A DNA stretch of 42,970 nucleotides, from positions 1-42,970 of the forward strand of contig VGRU01000006.1 of assembly GCA_016875255.1 (NCBI GenBank), written 5' to 3'. Every line of letters starts with the position of its first letter. The stretch's first letter is position 1. The position numbers and the translations under genes were made by a program. This DNA is from Deltaproteobacteria bacterium (GTDB lineage: Bacteria; Desulfobacterota; BSN033; UBA1163). This document shows, piece by piece, positions 21,943 through 30,429 of this stretch. Under the pieces are notes generated by a model, which did not search any database, had not been told where the DNA came from, and was given only the letters and a program-made list of their open reading frames with translations.

Positions 21943-24105
21943 ATGCCTACCATTTACGGCTTTCTCGAAAGAATTACCTACCACAACGAAGAGAATGACT
22001 TTGTGGTCGCAAAGCTCCAGGAGAAGGGAAAGAAAGAGCTGACGACCATCGTGGGAAACCTATCCGGCATCAACCCAGGAGAGTCATTAAAGTTAACGGG
22101 GAGATGGGTCCATAATAAGAAGTTTGGTGAGCAGTTTCAGGTTGAGAATTATGAGATTACTGTCCCTGCTACGGTCCATGGCATAAAGAAATACCTGGGG
22201 TCTGGTCTGATTAAAGGTATTGGTCCCATCATGGCGGAGAGGATTGTCAAGAAATTCGCTCTCGACACATTGGACGTCATAGAGAAAACACCGGAAAGGC
22301 TCTCCGAAGTCGATGGGATCGGTCCAAAAAGGATCAAGATGATTACAAAGGCCTGGGGAGAGCAGAAAGAGATCCGAGAGATCATGGTTTTTTTACAGGG
22401 TCATGGGGTGAGCGCCGCTTATTCTGCCAAGATCTATAAACAGTATGGAAACGAATCGATTCCAATCGTGAGAGAGAACCCTTATCGTCTTGCCAGGGAC
22501 ATTCACGGCATTGGGTTTATTACAGCTGACAAGATTGCCCGAAACCTGGGAATCGATCCCAATTCCCTGATTCGGGCAAAGGCGGGCCTCATCTATGTTT
22601 TGAATCAATTGACTGAGGAAGGTCATGTCTACTACCCTGAAGCTAATTTGGTTCGTAAGGCAAAAGAAATACTCAATGTAGATGAAGAAATCATTATCCA
22701 GGCCGTCACGGGGCTAACTAAAGAAAAGGAGCTGGTTTTAGAAGATCTTGATCCTGAGGGGAATCTTAGAGCGGTTTATTTGGCCCCTTTTTATGTTGCC
22801 GAGACAGGAATTGCCAAGAGGTTAATGGATCTGAAGGAATCCCCTTCAAACATCCGACCCATCCATTCGGAAAAGGCCATTGATTGGGTTCAGAAGAAGC
22901 TTAACATCGAGCTTGCCCAAAAGCAGAAGGAGGCAGTTCTTTTGGCAGCCACTTCAAAGGTATTGATCATTACTGGCGGTCCAGGGACCGGAAAGACTAC
23001 AATCATCACAGCCATATTGAGGATCTTTCAGCAATTGAAATTAAGAATCCTTCTTTCCGCTCCCACTGGTAGGGCAGCCAAACGGATGAACGAGGCAACG
23101 GGCTGGGAAGCAAAAACCATTCACCGCTTGCTTGAATTCTCTCCTCACAAAGGCGGGTTTAAGAAAGACCAGGATGATCCCCTTGAGGCGGATGTTGTTA
23201 TCATAGATGAGACCTCCATGGTTGACACCCTTTTGATGTATCATCTGCTTAAGGCTATCCCACCACAGGCCCACCTGATTCTGGTGGGCGATGTTGACCA
23301 GCTTCCCTCAGTTGGCCCTGGAAATGTTCTGAGGGACATCATCAATTCAGATGGCTTTACCGTGGTGAGGCTCACCGAGATCTTTCGCCAGGCCCAGGAG
23401 AGCATGATCGTGGTCAATGCTCACCGGGTAAATCAGGGGGAGTTTCCCATCTTAAAAGGAATAGAAGGGGAAAAAATCGCGGATTTCTACTTTATCCAAG
23501 AAGAGGATCCAGAAAAGGCACTGAGCCAAATCCTCACCCTTTGTAGTGAGAGGGTCTCTAAACATTTCGGTTTTCACCCTGTTAAGGAGATTCAGGTTCT
23601 TACCCCAATGCATAAAGGAGTTATTGGAGTGACTAATTTGAATCTTGAGCTGCAGAAGAAGTTAAACCCTGACTCATTTGGCATAACTCACGGAAGCAGA
23701 ACCTTCAAATTGGGAGATAAGGTCATGCAGACCCTCAACAACTACGATAAAGAGGTCTTCAACGGGGATATTGGTTGGGTCTCTAAGATTGACCAGGAAG
23801 ACCGTGAGCTTGTTATCGATTTTGATGGGAGACTCATTCCTTATGACTATTCAGATCTGGATGAAGTGGTTTTGGCCTATGCCATCTCTGTCCATAAATC
23901 TCAAGGAAGCGAGTATCCGGTCGTGATTCTTCCTGTGACGACGCAGCATTATCTTCTCTTGCAACGGAATTTGCTATATACTGGGATCACCAGGGCCAAA
24001 AAACTGGTCGTGTTGATTGGAACGAAAAAGGCCCTGGCCATTGCCATTAGGAATAACAAACCCCAGTTGAGGTTTACCCACCTTTCTGATAGACTGGCAT
24101 CATGA
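21943..24105 (+). CDS. recD2: RecD2-type DNA helicase
   Basis: The 720-residue product begins MPTIYGFLERITYHNEENDF, the normal RecD2 opening, so ATG at 21943 is preferred over the upstream alternative start. Helix-hairpin-helix segments (GLIKGIGPIMAERIVKKF, VDGIGPKRIKMI, IHGIGFITADKIA) precede the helicase core. Walker A is GGPGTGKTT, followed by APTGRAAKRM, DETSMVD, GDVDQLPSVGPG and the late SF1 motif YAISVHKSQGSEYP. The enzyme unwinds DNA 5' to 3' and serves in repair in bacteria lacking RecBC. It is coupled by a four-base overlap to a RecB-like nuclease gene, suggesting a helicase-nuclease pair. Confidence 0.95.
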   Translation: MPTIYGFLERITYHNEENDFVVAKLQEKGKKELTTIVGNLSGINPGESLKLTGRWVHNKKFGEQFQVENYEITVPATVHGIKKYLGSGLIKGIGPIMAERIVKKFALDTLDVIEKTPERLSEVDGIGPKRIKMITKAWGEQKEIREIMVFLQGHGVSAAYSAKIYKQYGNESIPIVRENPYRLARDIHGIGFITADKIARNLGIDPNSLIRAKAGLIYVLNQLTEEGHVYYPEANLVRKAKEILNVDEEIIIQAVTGLTKEKELVLEDLDPEGNLRAVYLAPFYVAETGIAKRLMDLKESPSNIRPIHSEKAIDWVQKKLNIELAQKQKEAVLLAATSKVLIITGGPGTGKTTIITAILRIFQQLKLRILLSAPTGRAAKRMNEATGWEAKTIHRLLEFSPHKGGFKKDQDDPLEADVVIIDETSMVDTLLMYHLLKAIPPQAHLILVGDVDQLPSVGPGNVLRDIINSDGFTVVRLTEIFRQAQESMIVVNAHRVNQGEFPILKGIEGEKIADFYFIQEEDPEKALSQILTLCSERVSKHFGFHPVKEIQVLTPMHKGVIGVTNLNLELQKKLNPDSFGITHGSRTFKLGDKVMQTLNNYDKEVFNGDIGWVSKIDQEDRELVIDFDGRLIPYDYSDLDEVVLAYAISVHKSQGSEYPVVILPVTTQHYLLLQRNLLYTGITRAKKLVVLIGTKKALAIAIRNNKPQLRFTHLSDRLAS

Positions 24106-25013
24106 TGCCTGAATTCAAGAACGAATTCTCATGGTCAAAGACCAAGGATGAGGTTTTTAAAACCTGCCCGAGACAATACTGGTTTGCTTATTACGGTTAC
24201 TGGAACGGCTGGCTTGAGAATGCCCCAGAAAGAACCCGTCAGATTTACATTCTAAAGAACCTGAAGAATCGGCATATGTGGGCAGGGGAGAAGGTTCACG
24301 AATGCATCCAGAGGAGCCTGAATAACATTCGGAGAGGGATCAAGGTCTTGTCCGTAGATGAGATTGTTACGATTACCCTTGATCAGATGCGTGCCGAGTT
24401 CCGTTCTTCAAAGGCCAAGAATTATTGGAAAAGCCCCAAATCATGTGCTTTATTTGAGCACGAGTATGAATTAGAAATGACCGATGACCAGTGGAAGGAA
24501 GTAGCTAATAATGTGGAGACCTGCCTAAGGAACTTTTATGACTCCGATATCTATGATAGCCTAAAATCCAACCCCAAAGATCGGTGGCTTGAGGTGGAGG
24601 AATTCTCGTCCTTTCACCTGGACAATTTGAAAATCAATCTTGCCATTGACTGTGCCATAAGGCAGGGCGACGATATTTACATCTATGACTGGAAGACGGG
24701 AAAGAGCCTCTCTGAAGACCTCTCCATTCAGTTATGTTGTTATGCCCTTTACGCTATGGAGAGATGGCACGTCCAACCTGAATCGCTGAGGATCATTGAG
24801 TACAATTTATCCTTTGATAAGGCTAATTGGTTTTCGGTGTCACACGGTGAGGTTGAAAATATCAAGGGATACATAACGGGAAGCATTAAGGACATGCATT
24901 CTCTTTTGATAGATGTCGGGAATAATATCCCGATAGAGGAAGAGGGGTTTAGCAAGGTTGAGGATGAGTGGATAAGTCTCAGGTGTAATTTTCGAAAGGT
25001 TTGTAAGAAGTAG
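24102..25013 (+). CDS. RecB/Cas4-like PD-(D/E)XK nuclease
   Basis: This 303-residue protein opens with the family's FSWSKTKDEVFKTCPRQYWF, has H66 (GEKVHE), then AIDCAIRQGDDIYIYDWKTG, which supplies the catalytic D, D and K, and QLCCYALY, the QxxxY motif. Cysteines at 22 and in the tail (CNFRKVC) could hold an iron-sulfur cluster as in Cas4/AddB. It would cut or resect DNA ends, probably with the RecD2 helicase whose stop overlaps its ATG. No CRISPR array or cas gene is near, so a Cas4 role in spacer uptake is unlikely. Confidence 0.88.
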   Translation: MMPEFKNEFSWSKTKDEVFKTCPRQYWFAYYGYWNGWLENAPERTRQIYILKNLKNRHMWAGEKVHECIQRSLNNIRRGIKVLSVDEIVTITLDQMRAEFRSSKAKNYWKSPKSCALFEHEYELEMTDDQWKEVANNVETCLRNFYDSDIYDSLKSNPKDRWLEVEEFSSFHLDNLKINLAIDCAIRQGDDIYIYDWKTGKSLSEDLSIQLCCYALYAMERWHVQPESLRIIEYNLSFDKANWFSVSHGEVENIKGYITGSIKDMHSLLIDVGNNIPIEEEGFSKVEDEWISLRCNFRKVCKK

Positions 25014-25044
25014 AAAGAGACCATAAACATATATGTCCATCAGT

Positions 25045-25359
25045 ATGGATGAACACACCATAATAGACCTCCTTGAAGAATTGGCCGAAAGATTTGGAAT
25101 ACAGATTCGCTACGAACCCATAAAACAAGATGAGGACTTAGTAAAGATAGTGGGAGGGCTGTGCCTCTTAAGAGGACAATATGTCATCATCATCGATTCT
25201 AAGGCAGCGGTAAGAGATAAGGTCAGGGCCTTCACTGAGGCATTGAGGCATTTTGACCTCGATAAAATTTACATAAAACCGGCCATTAGAGAATTGTTGG
25301 ATAAAGTTCCTGCCCCTTTTCGTCATGAACAGGCCTTCATTGGAGAGGAAAGTTTATGA
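25045..25359 (+). CDS. Small conserved-looking hypothetical protein
   Basis: The 104-residue protein reads MDEHTIIDLLEELAERFGIQ, then IRYEPIKQDEDLVKIVGG, LCLLRGQYVIIIDSKA and a helical tail. An alternative ATG lies four codons upstream. The mix of a helix, LRG-flanked beta strands and an acidic middle resembles a small alpha/beta protein I have seen in deltaproteobacterial genomes without assigned function. It overlaps the next gene by ATGA and follows the nuclease gene by 31 bases, so it is part of the same operon. Confidence 0.7.
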   Translation: MDEHTIIDLLEELAERFGIQIRYEPIKQDEDLVKIVGGLCLLRGQYVIIIDSKAAVRDKVRAFTEALRHFDLDKIYIKPAIRELLDKVPAPFRHEQAFIGEESL

Positions 25360-25774
25360 AATGGATCGCCGCTTTATTCGTTGCATTAATCATGTTGGCT
25401 TGTCCGTTTGTCTTTCTGACAACCAGCTATGCCCAAGATAAGCCTACCGCCTGGGAGGTTTACTTTTCTCCCAAAGGTGGCTGCACAGAGGCCATTATCA
25501 GAGAGATGGACAGAGCCAAAAACAGCATTTTGGTTCAAGCCTATTCATTTACTTCAGCCCCCATTGCCAAGGCCCTCTTGAATGCCCACAAGAGAGGGGG
25601 CAAGGTAGAGGTCATCTTGGATAAGAGCCAGAGAACCGACAAGTATTCATCAGCCACTTTTTCTATAATTCAGGGATATCTACAAAGATTGATGCCAAAC
25701 ATGCCATAGCCCATAACAAAGTGATGATCATTGATGGCGAAACCGTAATAACTTCGTTGTCAAATGTGGCTTGA
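25356..25774 (+). pseudogene. Secreted phospholipase D-type nuclease, frameshifted and truncated
   Basis: The first frame gives a signal peptide (MKWIAALFVALIMLACPFVF), then FSPKGGCTEAIIREMDRAKN and the PLD opening ILVQAYSFTSAPIAKALL. It breaks at a five-T run (25658-25662). One more T would continue into YNSGISTKIDAKHAIAHNKV with the HKD motif HNKVMIIDGE. Instead of the expected GSFNF segment the frame then meets TSLSNVA and a stop, so the C-terminus is lost as well. The family (Nuc/EndA-type) cleaves DNA non-specifically outside the cytoplasm. Two lesions argue for a true pseudogene, even if the first were a sequencing error. Confidence 0.85.
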
Positions 25775-25826
25775 AAGTGCGAAAGTCTAGTAAATGATAA
25801 GGAGTGAAAATTTCTCTGACCTGACA

Positions 25827-26226
25827 TTATTTCTTGATCTTTTTTAAACCGTTGCCAACACCCTCCGCCTTTGCACCGAGTCGGGCAACTTGAATAACAA
25901 GATTTTTGGATCTTTCATCTCCGATTTTTCTAAAATATTTCATCAGTTTTGTTTCCTGAGCAGGTAACTGGGGCTCGGCTTTTTCAGCAGGTCCCAACAA
26001 ATCTGATACACACATTGATAATGTTTGTGCAATATGCTGAACATTTTCCACGTTGAGCCTGTTAGTTCCGTTTTCGTAACGTTGTACCTGTTGGTACGTC
26101 ACACCCAGCGTTTTAGCAAGATCTTCCTGGGAGATACCGAGTTCGGTTCTCCTTCTTTTAATCCTCGCACCAATCTCTTTAGTCGTTAAGATTTTTTTTC
26201 CTGCATAAGTAATCGTTGGTAATCAT
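25827..26226 (-). CDS. XRE-family regulator, apparent homopolymer frameshift near the start
   Basis: The helix-turn-helix reads IGARIKRRRTELGISQEDLA, then KTLGVTYQQVQRYENGTNRL, with a C-terminal helix ending GLKKIKK. No start codon fits this frame. ATG at 26226, preceded by GAGGAGG, reads MITNDYLCRKK and reaches a run of eight A (26192-26199 on the plus strand) where the frame is lost; seven A would join the two parts perfectly. A GTG at 26102 would give only the last 91 residues and cut the DNA-binding domain. It may repress the neighbouring operons, but no operator is evident. Confidence 0.65.
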
Positions 26227-26648
26227 TTTTGGCATCCTCCTCTTTTCGATACCCGTTTGAATGGTAAATTCTGCAATCACTTCGATTAAGCTCTTTTCTC
26301 AAGATATTTCTTCACCGAATTATTCCAGGCAGTCGGTTGACATCGGATTATATCAAGTTTCTTTAGTACCACGGACCTCAACTTCCTTGTTCCCGATCGA
26401 TTGCTTCGACTGGTTAATCAAGTTGTTACCCACGTGGAGCGTGCTCTCTCGGTTAAAATGTGCGCTGTTTTTCTCTCCACAGACGTGACCTTGCGGTGGA
26501 GCACAAATCCCGTTTTTGGAGCAAGCCGCATTGCGACGATGTTCTTTAAGGCTTTCAAAACCTCCGAGAAATGACAGGTACTCCTCTTTCTTAGATTACC
26601 ACTTTTGGCATAGTGCAATCTACAACGTTGAAGATAGTATTTTACCTC
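26227..26648. other. Intergenic region of unclear origin
   Basis: About 420 bases with no ORF bearing a ribosome site. Weak open frames occur on both strands (for example 26418-26696 minus), and the composition is more GC-rich than the promoter that follows, which could mean a decayed gene. I recognise no family in any frame. Confidence 0.35.
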
Positions 26649-26678
26649 TTGACAAATACAACTCAAAAAGTGTATAAA
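26649..26678 (+). promoter_or_regulatory. Sigma-70 promoter of the exopolysaccharide locus
   Basis: TTGACA (26649-26654) and TATAAA (26673-26678) are separated by 18 bases, about 100 bases ahead of the FecR-like gene, in a strongly AT-rich stretch. This is the best promoter match seen in the window. Confidence 0.7.
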
Positions 26679-26780
26679 TATAAATATTTTGGTCAACCAT
26701 CAAATATTTATGAACAAATTCAATGAATTACACTTTTTTGGAATGGCTATGTCAGATAGCCAAGAAAGGAGGGCGTGAAG

Positions 26781-27578
26781 ATGTGTACTAAAAGAAAAGG
26801 GATGATCTACAAAAGCTTTGTTTATTTACTCTCTATTTCATTATTGCTTTTTCTGAGCGGTTTCCCGGGGATGGGTGCTGGAGCAAGGGAGATCAAGCTG
26901 CCTATTGGGGAGATGATGTCGAGAGGTGCAGTGAAGTTTGAAACGAAGCAGAATATTTGGGAGAAAGTTGAGCCCTCCCATTTTCCAGTGCTTCAAGGCG
27001 TCAGGATCAGGACTGAAAAAGGAGAAGCCACGATTGCATTGACTAACACAGGTCAGGTAAAGGTGGGATCGAATAGCCTCTTCTTTTTTGATCAAGCGGA
27101 TCGATTTGTTCTCTTGCAGGGTAGTATCGAATTCCGCGTTCCATCTGTTTCGGAAATCAATTTCAAAGTGGGAAATCTTTCCATCTCAAATTCGAGAACG
27201 CTCCAAGCCACGAACAATCCTCCAAATGCCGCACGAATAAGTGAACAGACGATCGGTAGTATCTCAATCCATTCAAACGGTTCTGTTACAGTAAAAACCG
27301 TTCAGGGCAAACTTTCCATTTTGAATCAAGAACGCGTTGTCCTCGCCGCACTCTCAGCTAAGGATTCGGTCACAATACCCTCCGTAACTGTTGAAGGCAA
27401 ACCGCGTCTGATGGTTGCTCAGGTGGGTGAAACGGCGGCTACCGAAGAAGCTGCAGAATACCTGGGTCTTTCCACATGGACATGGCTGGGAATTATCGCC
27501 GGGGCAGCTACCATAGGGGGAATCGCTTGGGCTATCGCCGAATCAGAAGAAAAAGAAAGGAGACCCATCTGTCCCTAA
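26781..27578 (+). CDS. FecR-domain exported protein
   Basis: The 265-residue protein has a signal segment (about 10-33). It is followed by a FecR-like beta-rich domain (about 40-160): VQVRIRTEKG-type strands such as LQGVRIRTEKGEATIAL, GQVKVGSNSLFFFDQADRF and VLLQGSIEFRVPS. A closing membrane helix (WTWLGIIAGAATIGGIAWAI, about 235-254) anchors it. FecR domains of this kind occur in exopolysaccharide loci and are thought to sense or scaffold in the cell envelope; this one is not tied to a sigma factor. ATG at 26781 is chosen because GGAGG lies eight bases upstream. It is the first gene after the promoter. Confidence 0.75.
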   Translation: MCTKRKGMIYKSFVYLLSISLLLFLSGFPGMGAGAREIKLPIGEMMSRGAVKFETKQNIWEKVEPSHFPVLQGVRIRTEKGEATIALTNTGQVKVGSNSLFFFDQADRFVLLQGSIEFRVPSVSEINFKVGNLSISNSRTLQATNNPPNAARISEQTIGSISIHSNGSVTVKTVQGKLSILNQERVVLAALSAKDSVTIPSVTVEGKPRLMVAQVGETAATEEAAEYLGLSTWTWLGIIAGAATIGGIAWAIAESEEKERRPICP

Positions 27579-27769
27579 TATATATGATGTTAACTGAGAC
27601 GTTGCACTAATAAACGGTTTTTGACGGATAGAAAAGCAGAGCAGTTCGAACATTAACTATAGCTGTATTTTTGAAAAAAGGAAATAAACAAATGGTTTTA
27701 AGGAAGTTCATTTAAAGGATTGTTTGGTTTTGGAGTCTCCCTCGGGACCCTGTAGATGAGAGGAAAAAG

Positions 27770-30064
27770 ATGAACAGCATAAAACCCCTCCCCCCAGACG
27801 GATATTACCTACTTCCCCAGCCGGGAAATTCCCACCCCCCTTTTCAAGAAGAGAAAGAGGTCAATCTCAGAGATTACTGGAAAGTGGTTTGGAAGAGAAG
27901 ATGGACGATTATGGCCTTTTTTCTCATCGTAGTCATCACAACAACGATCGCCACATTCACAATGAAACCCATTTACAGGGGCACAACAAGCATCCAGATC
28001 AACAAGGAGAATCCTCAGATTGTCGATTTCAAGGAGATCTTTGCCGTAAACACCATGGATACGGATTACTACCAGACCCAGTATAAGGTCCTTGAAAGCC
28101 GTTCCCTTGCAAAACGAGTCCTCTATTCCCTCAAGCTCGCAGAGCATCCCCAATTCTTACCCGAACCGGAGACGCCTTTCCAGAAGTGGAAGTCGAACAT
28201 CTTGAACCCTATTTATGGTCTATTTACTTCATCGGATGAAGCTTCTGACTCCGGCAAACATTCGATCGAAAGCAAGAGAGAGACGGCCCTCATCAATCAG
28301 TTTCTTGCTAAGCTAAAGATCGAACCCATACGAAACTCCCGTCTCGTCAAGATCCACTTCGATTCGGACTACCCTGAACTCTCCACCAAAGTCTCCAACA
28401 CCTTGGCCGCCAGCTATATTCAACAGAGTTTGGAGACCCGTTTTGTAGCGACCCAGCAGGCAAAAGAATGGTTGACCGGTCAGCTGGACGATTTGAAGGC
28501 CAAGGTGGAGAGATCTGATGAAGCACTTCAGACATTTGGTTCCAAGCACGATATCATCTCGCTTGAGGAAAAAGAGAATGTCATTATGCAGCGGCTCACT
28601 GGACTGAATGAAACCTTGACTAAAGCCGAATCGGAAAGAATGGCCAAGGAGGCCCTTTATAGACAGACAAAAGAACTTAACTTCGATTCCCTTCCTTCCC
28701 TCCTCGAGAACAAGTTGATCATGGACTTGAAGCAGGCCCACATCCAGCTCGAGGGGCAGTATATGAAGCTTTCAGAGACTTTTAAACCCGAATATCCAGA
28801 GATGGTGCGTCTCAAACAGCAGATAAAAACCGTTGAAAAACGACTCGATGCTGAAATCAACAAAATCATTACAGGCATCAAAAATGACTACGAATCGAGT
28901 CTCCGGAAAGAATCCCTTCTCCGGCGGGCCTTCGAACAACAGAAATCCAGAGTCATGGAGATGAAGGAGAAGGCCATTCAGTATAACATTCTCAAGCGCG
29001 AGGCCGATACCAATAAGGAGCTCTATAAAGGTCTCCTACAGAGAATGAAAGAAGCAGGTGTTTCCGCAGGCATCATGGCCAGCAACATCCAGATTGTTGA
29101 TCAAGCGGAGTTACCCACAAAACCTTACAAACCAAATAAAAGATTAAACCTTCTTCTGGCTGCTGTGGTTGGCCTCTTCCTTGGGGTGGGGCTGGCTTTC
29201 TTCTTTGAATATCTCGATAACACAGTGAAAAACTCGGAGGATGTAGAGCAGCTCGTCCGACTACCTTCGTTCGGACTGGTTCCTGAAATCTCACACGAGA
29301 GGAGGAAGCGACTGGAAAAAGGAACGTCCTATCCGGTCGAATTAGTCACCCACGGCCATCCCAAATCGCTTCTATCAGAAGCTTACCGGAGCATCCGGAC
29401 CTCTATCCTTCTCTCATTCTCTGAGAAACCCCCGAAGCGAATCCTCATAACCAGTCCCAATCCGGGGGAAGGGAAGACGACTGCGGTTATAAACACCGCC
29501 ATCGCCTTATCTCAGACCGGCGCTAAGGTGGTCATCATCGATACCGATATGAGGAACCCCAGGATTCACAAGATCTTTGCTGAAGAAAATGGGGCCGGGT
29601 TCTCAACCTTCCTCTCCGGGCATGCAGATCTTGAATCCATTGTGAAAAAAACAGAGATCCCAAATCTCTTTTACATCCCTTCCGGGCCCATACCTCCCAA
29701 CCCCTCGGAACTGATTGGCTCAACGATCTTTAAAAATGCCCTGGATTCCTTGGGAGATAGGTTTGATCACATCGTTTGCGATTCACCGCCTGTGCTCGGA
29801 TTTGCAGACTCCCTCATTCTCTCTAACTCCGTAGACGGCGTCATCCTCTTGGTGGTTGGTGGCAAGACACCGAGGGAAACACTGCAACGCACAAAAGAGA
29901 TCCTCCAACAGGTGAATGCCAAAATTCTCGGGGTTGTGATCAACCGGGTCGATATTCACCGAAGTGATTACGGATATTACTACTACAAATATCATCACTA
30001 TTACGGGAAAGAGGGAAAGGAAAAAGAACTTCCCCAAACATCAGAGGAGTCGGATTCCACCTAA
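27770..30064 (+). CDS. Wzc-type polysaccharide co-polymerase / tyrosine autokinase
   Basis: This 764-residue protein has a Wzz domain with flanking membrane helices (about 46-66 and 460-480) and a long coiled-coil periplasmic part between them. The cytoplasmic BY-kinase domain shows Walker A PNPGEGKTT, Walker A' VVIIDTDMRNP and Walker B HIVCDSPPVLG. The tail is a tyrosine cluster (YGYYYYKYHHYYGKE), the autophosphorylation site. It would control chain length and export of the polysaccharide with the Wza protein encoded at 41823. The CpsB-type phosphatase at 33025 is the expected partner that removes the phosphate. The ribosome site is GAGAGGAAAAAG. Confidence 0.92.
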   Translation: MNSIKPLPPDGYYLLPQPGNSHPPFQEEKEVNLRDYWKVVWKRRWTIMAFFLIVVITTTIATFTMKPIYRGTTSIQINKENPQIVDFKEIFAVNTMDTDYYQTQYKVLESRSLAKRVLYSLKLAEHPQFLPEPETPFQKWKSNILNPIYGLFTSSDEASDSGKHSIESKRETALINQFLAKLKIEPIRNSRLVKIHFDSDYPELSTKVSNTLAASYIQQSLETRFVATQQAKEWLTGQLDDLKAKVERSDEALQTFGSKHDIISLEEKENVIMQRLTGLNETLTKAESERMAKEALYRQTKELNFDSLPSLLENKLIMDLKQAHIQLEGQYMKLSETFKPEYPEMVRLKQQIKTVEKRLDAEINKIITGIKNDYESSLRKESLLRRAFEQQKSRVMEMKEKAIQYNILKREADTNKELYKGLLQRMKEAGVSAGIMASNIQIVDQAELPTKPYKPNKRLNLLLAAVVGLFLGVGLAFFFEYLDNTVKNSEDVEQLVRLPSFGLVPEISHERRKRLEKGTSYPVELVTHGHPKSLLSEAYRSIRTSILLSFSEKPPKRILITSPNPGEGKTTAVINTAIALSQTGAKVVIIDTDMRNPRIHKIFAEENGAGFSTFLSGHADLESIVKKTEIPNLFYIPSGPIPPNPSELIGSTIFKNALDSLGDRFDHIVCDSPPVLGFADSLILSNSVDGVILLVVGGKTPRETLQRTKEILQQVNAKILGVVINRVDIHRSDYGYYYYKYHHYYGKEGKEKELPQTSEESDST

Positions 30065-30070
30065 AATCCC

Positions 30071-30099
30071 TCCTCCCTAAATTTACTAAAAAGGGAGGA
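30071..30099 (+). terminator. Weak terminator-like hairpin after the kinase gene
   Basis: TCCTCCCT (30071-30078) pairs with AGGGAGGA (30092-30099) just past the stop codon. The T-run is weak and begins about 12 bases later, so it may slow rather than end transcription. Confidence 0.4.
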
Positions 30100-30226
30100 T
30101 TACGATGAACCGTTTTTCTGGGTCACGGAAAAGATCATTAGGGTGGTGAATGCGGGATTACCGCTAATCATTAAAACAAAGATTTTTTTATAAGCAAGAA
30201 CCCTACAGTTGCATAAAAATTACATG

Positions 30227-30397
30227 AAAAGGGAGGTGGGTGTGCTGGAAATCCTTTACAGCGGCACCTTTAAATGGTTGGCTTCTAAGGTTTCAAGCAT
30301 ACCTCAAAGGTCACCTCAGGTGACATCGAATGTTCCCCATAAAACATAGAAACGATCCGCAATTGTAAAGGATTGGAAGCATGCCCACCTCCCTTTT
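30227..30397. repeat. Large inverted repeat in the leader of the second gene group
   Basis: Two 34-base arms (30227-30260 and 30364-30397) match at 29 positions when inverted. Both have an outer AAAAGGGAGGTGGG block and an inner AATCCTTTACA block, with GCGG/CCGC continuing the pairing. Between them lies a second perfect hairpin, GTCACCT-C-AGGTGAC. The whole 171 bases are noncoding and end 32 bases before the next start codon. It could be a miniature insertion element, or a long RNA stem acted on by the locus's NusG-like antiterminators. Confidence 0.75.
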
Positions 30398-30429
30398 CTT
30401 TGCAACGTTAAGGAGAATTATCGGTATCC

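Noticed and set aside
24102..25013. Considered as a CRISPR Cas4 adaptation nuclease
   Set aside because: No repeats, cas1/cas2 or effector genes anywhere in the window; coupling to RecD2 explains it better.
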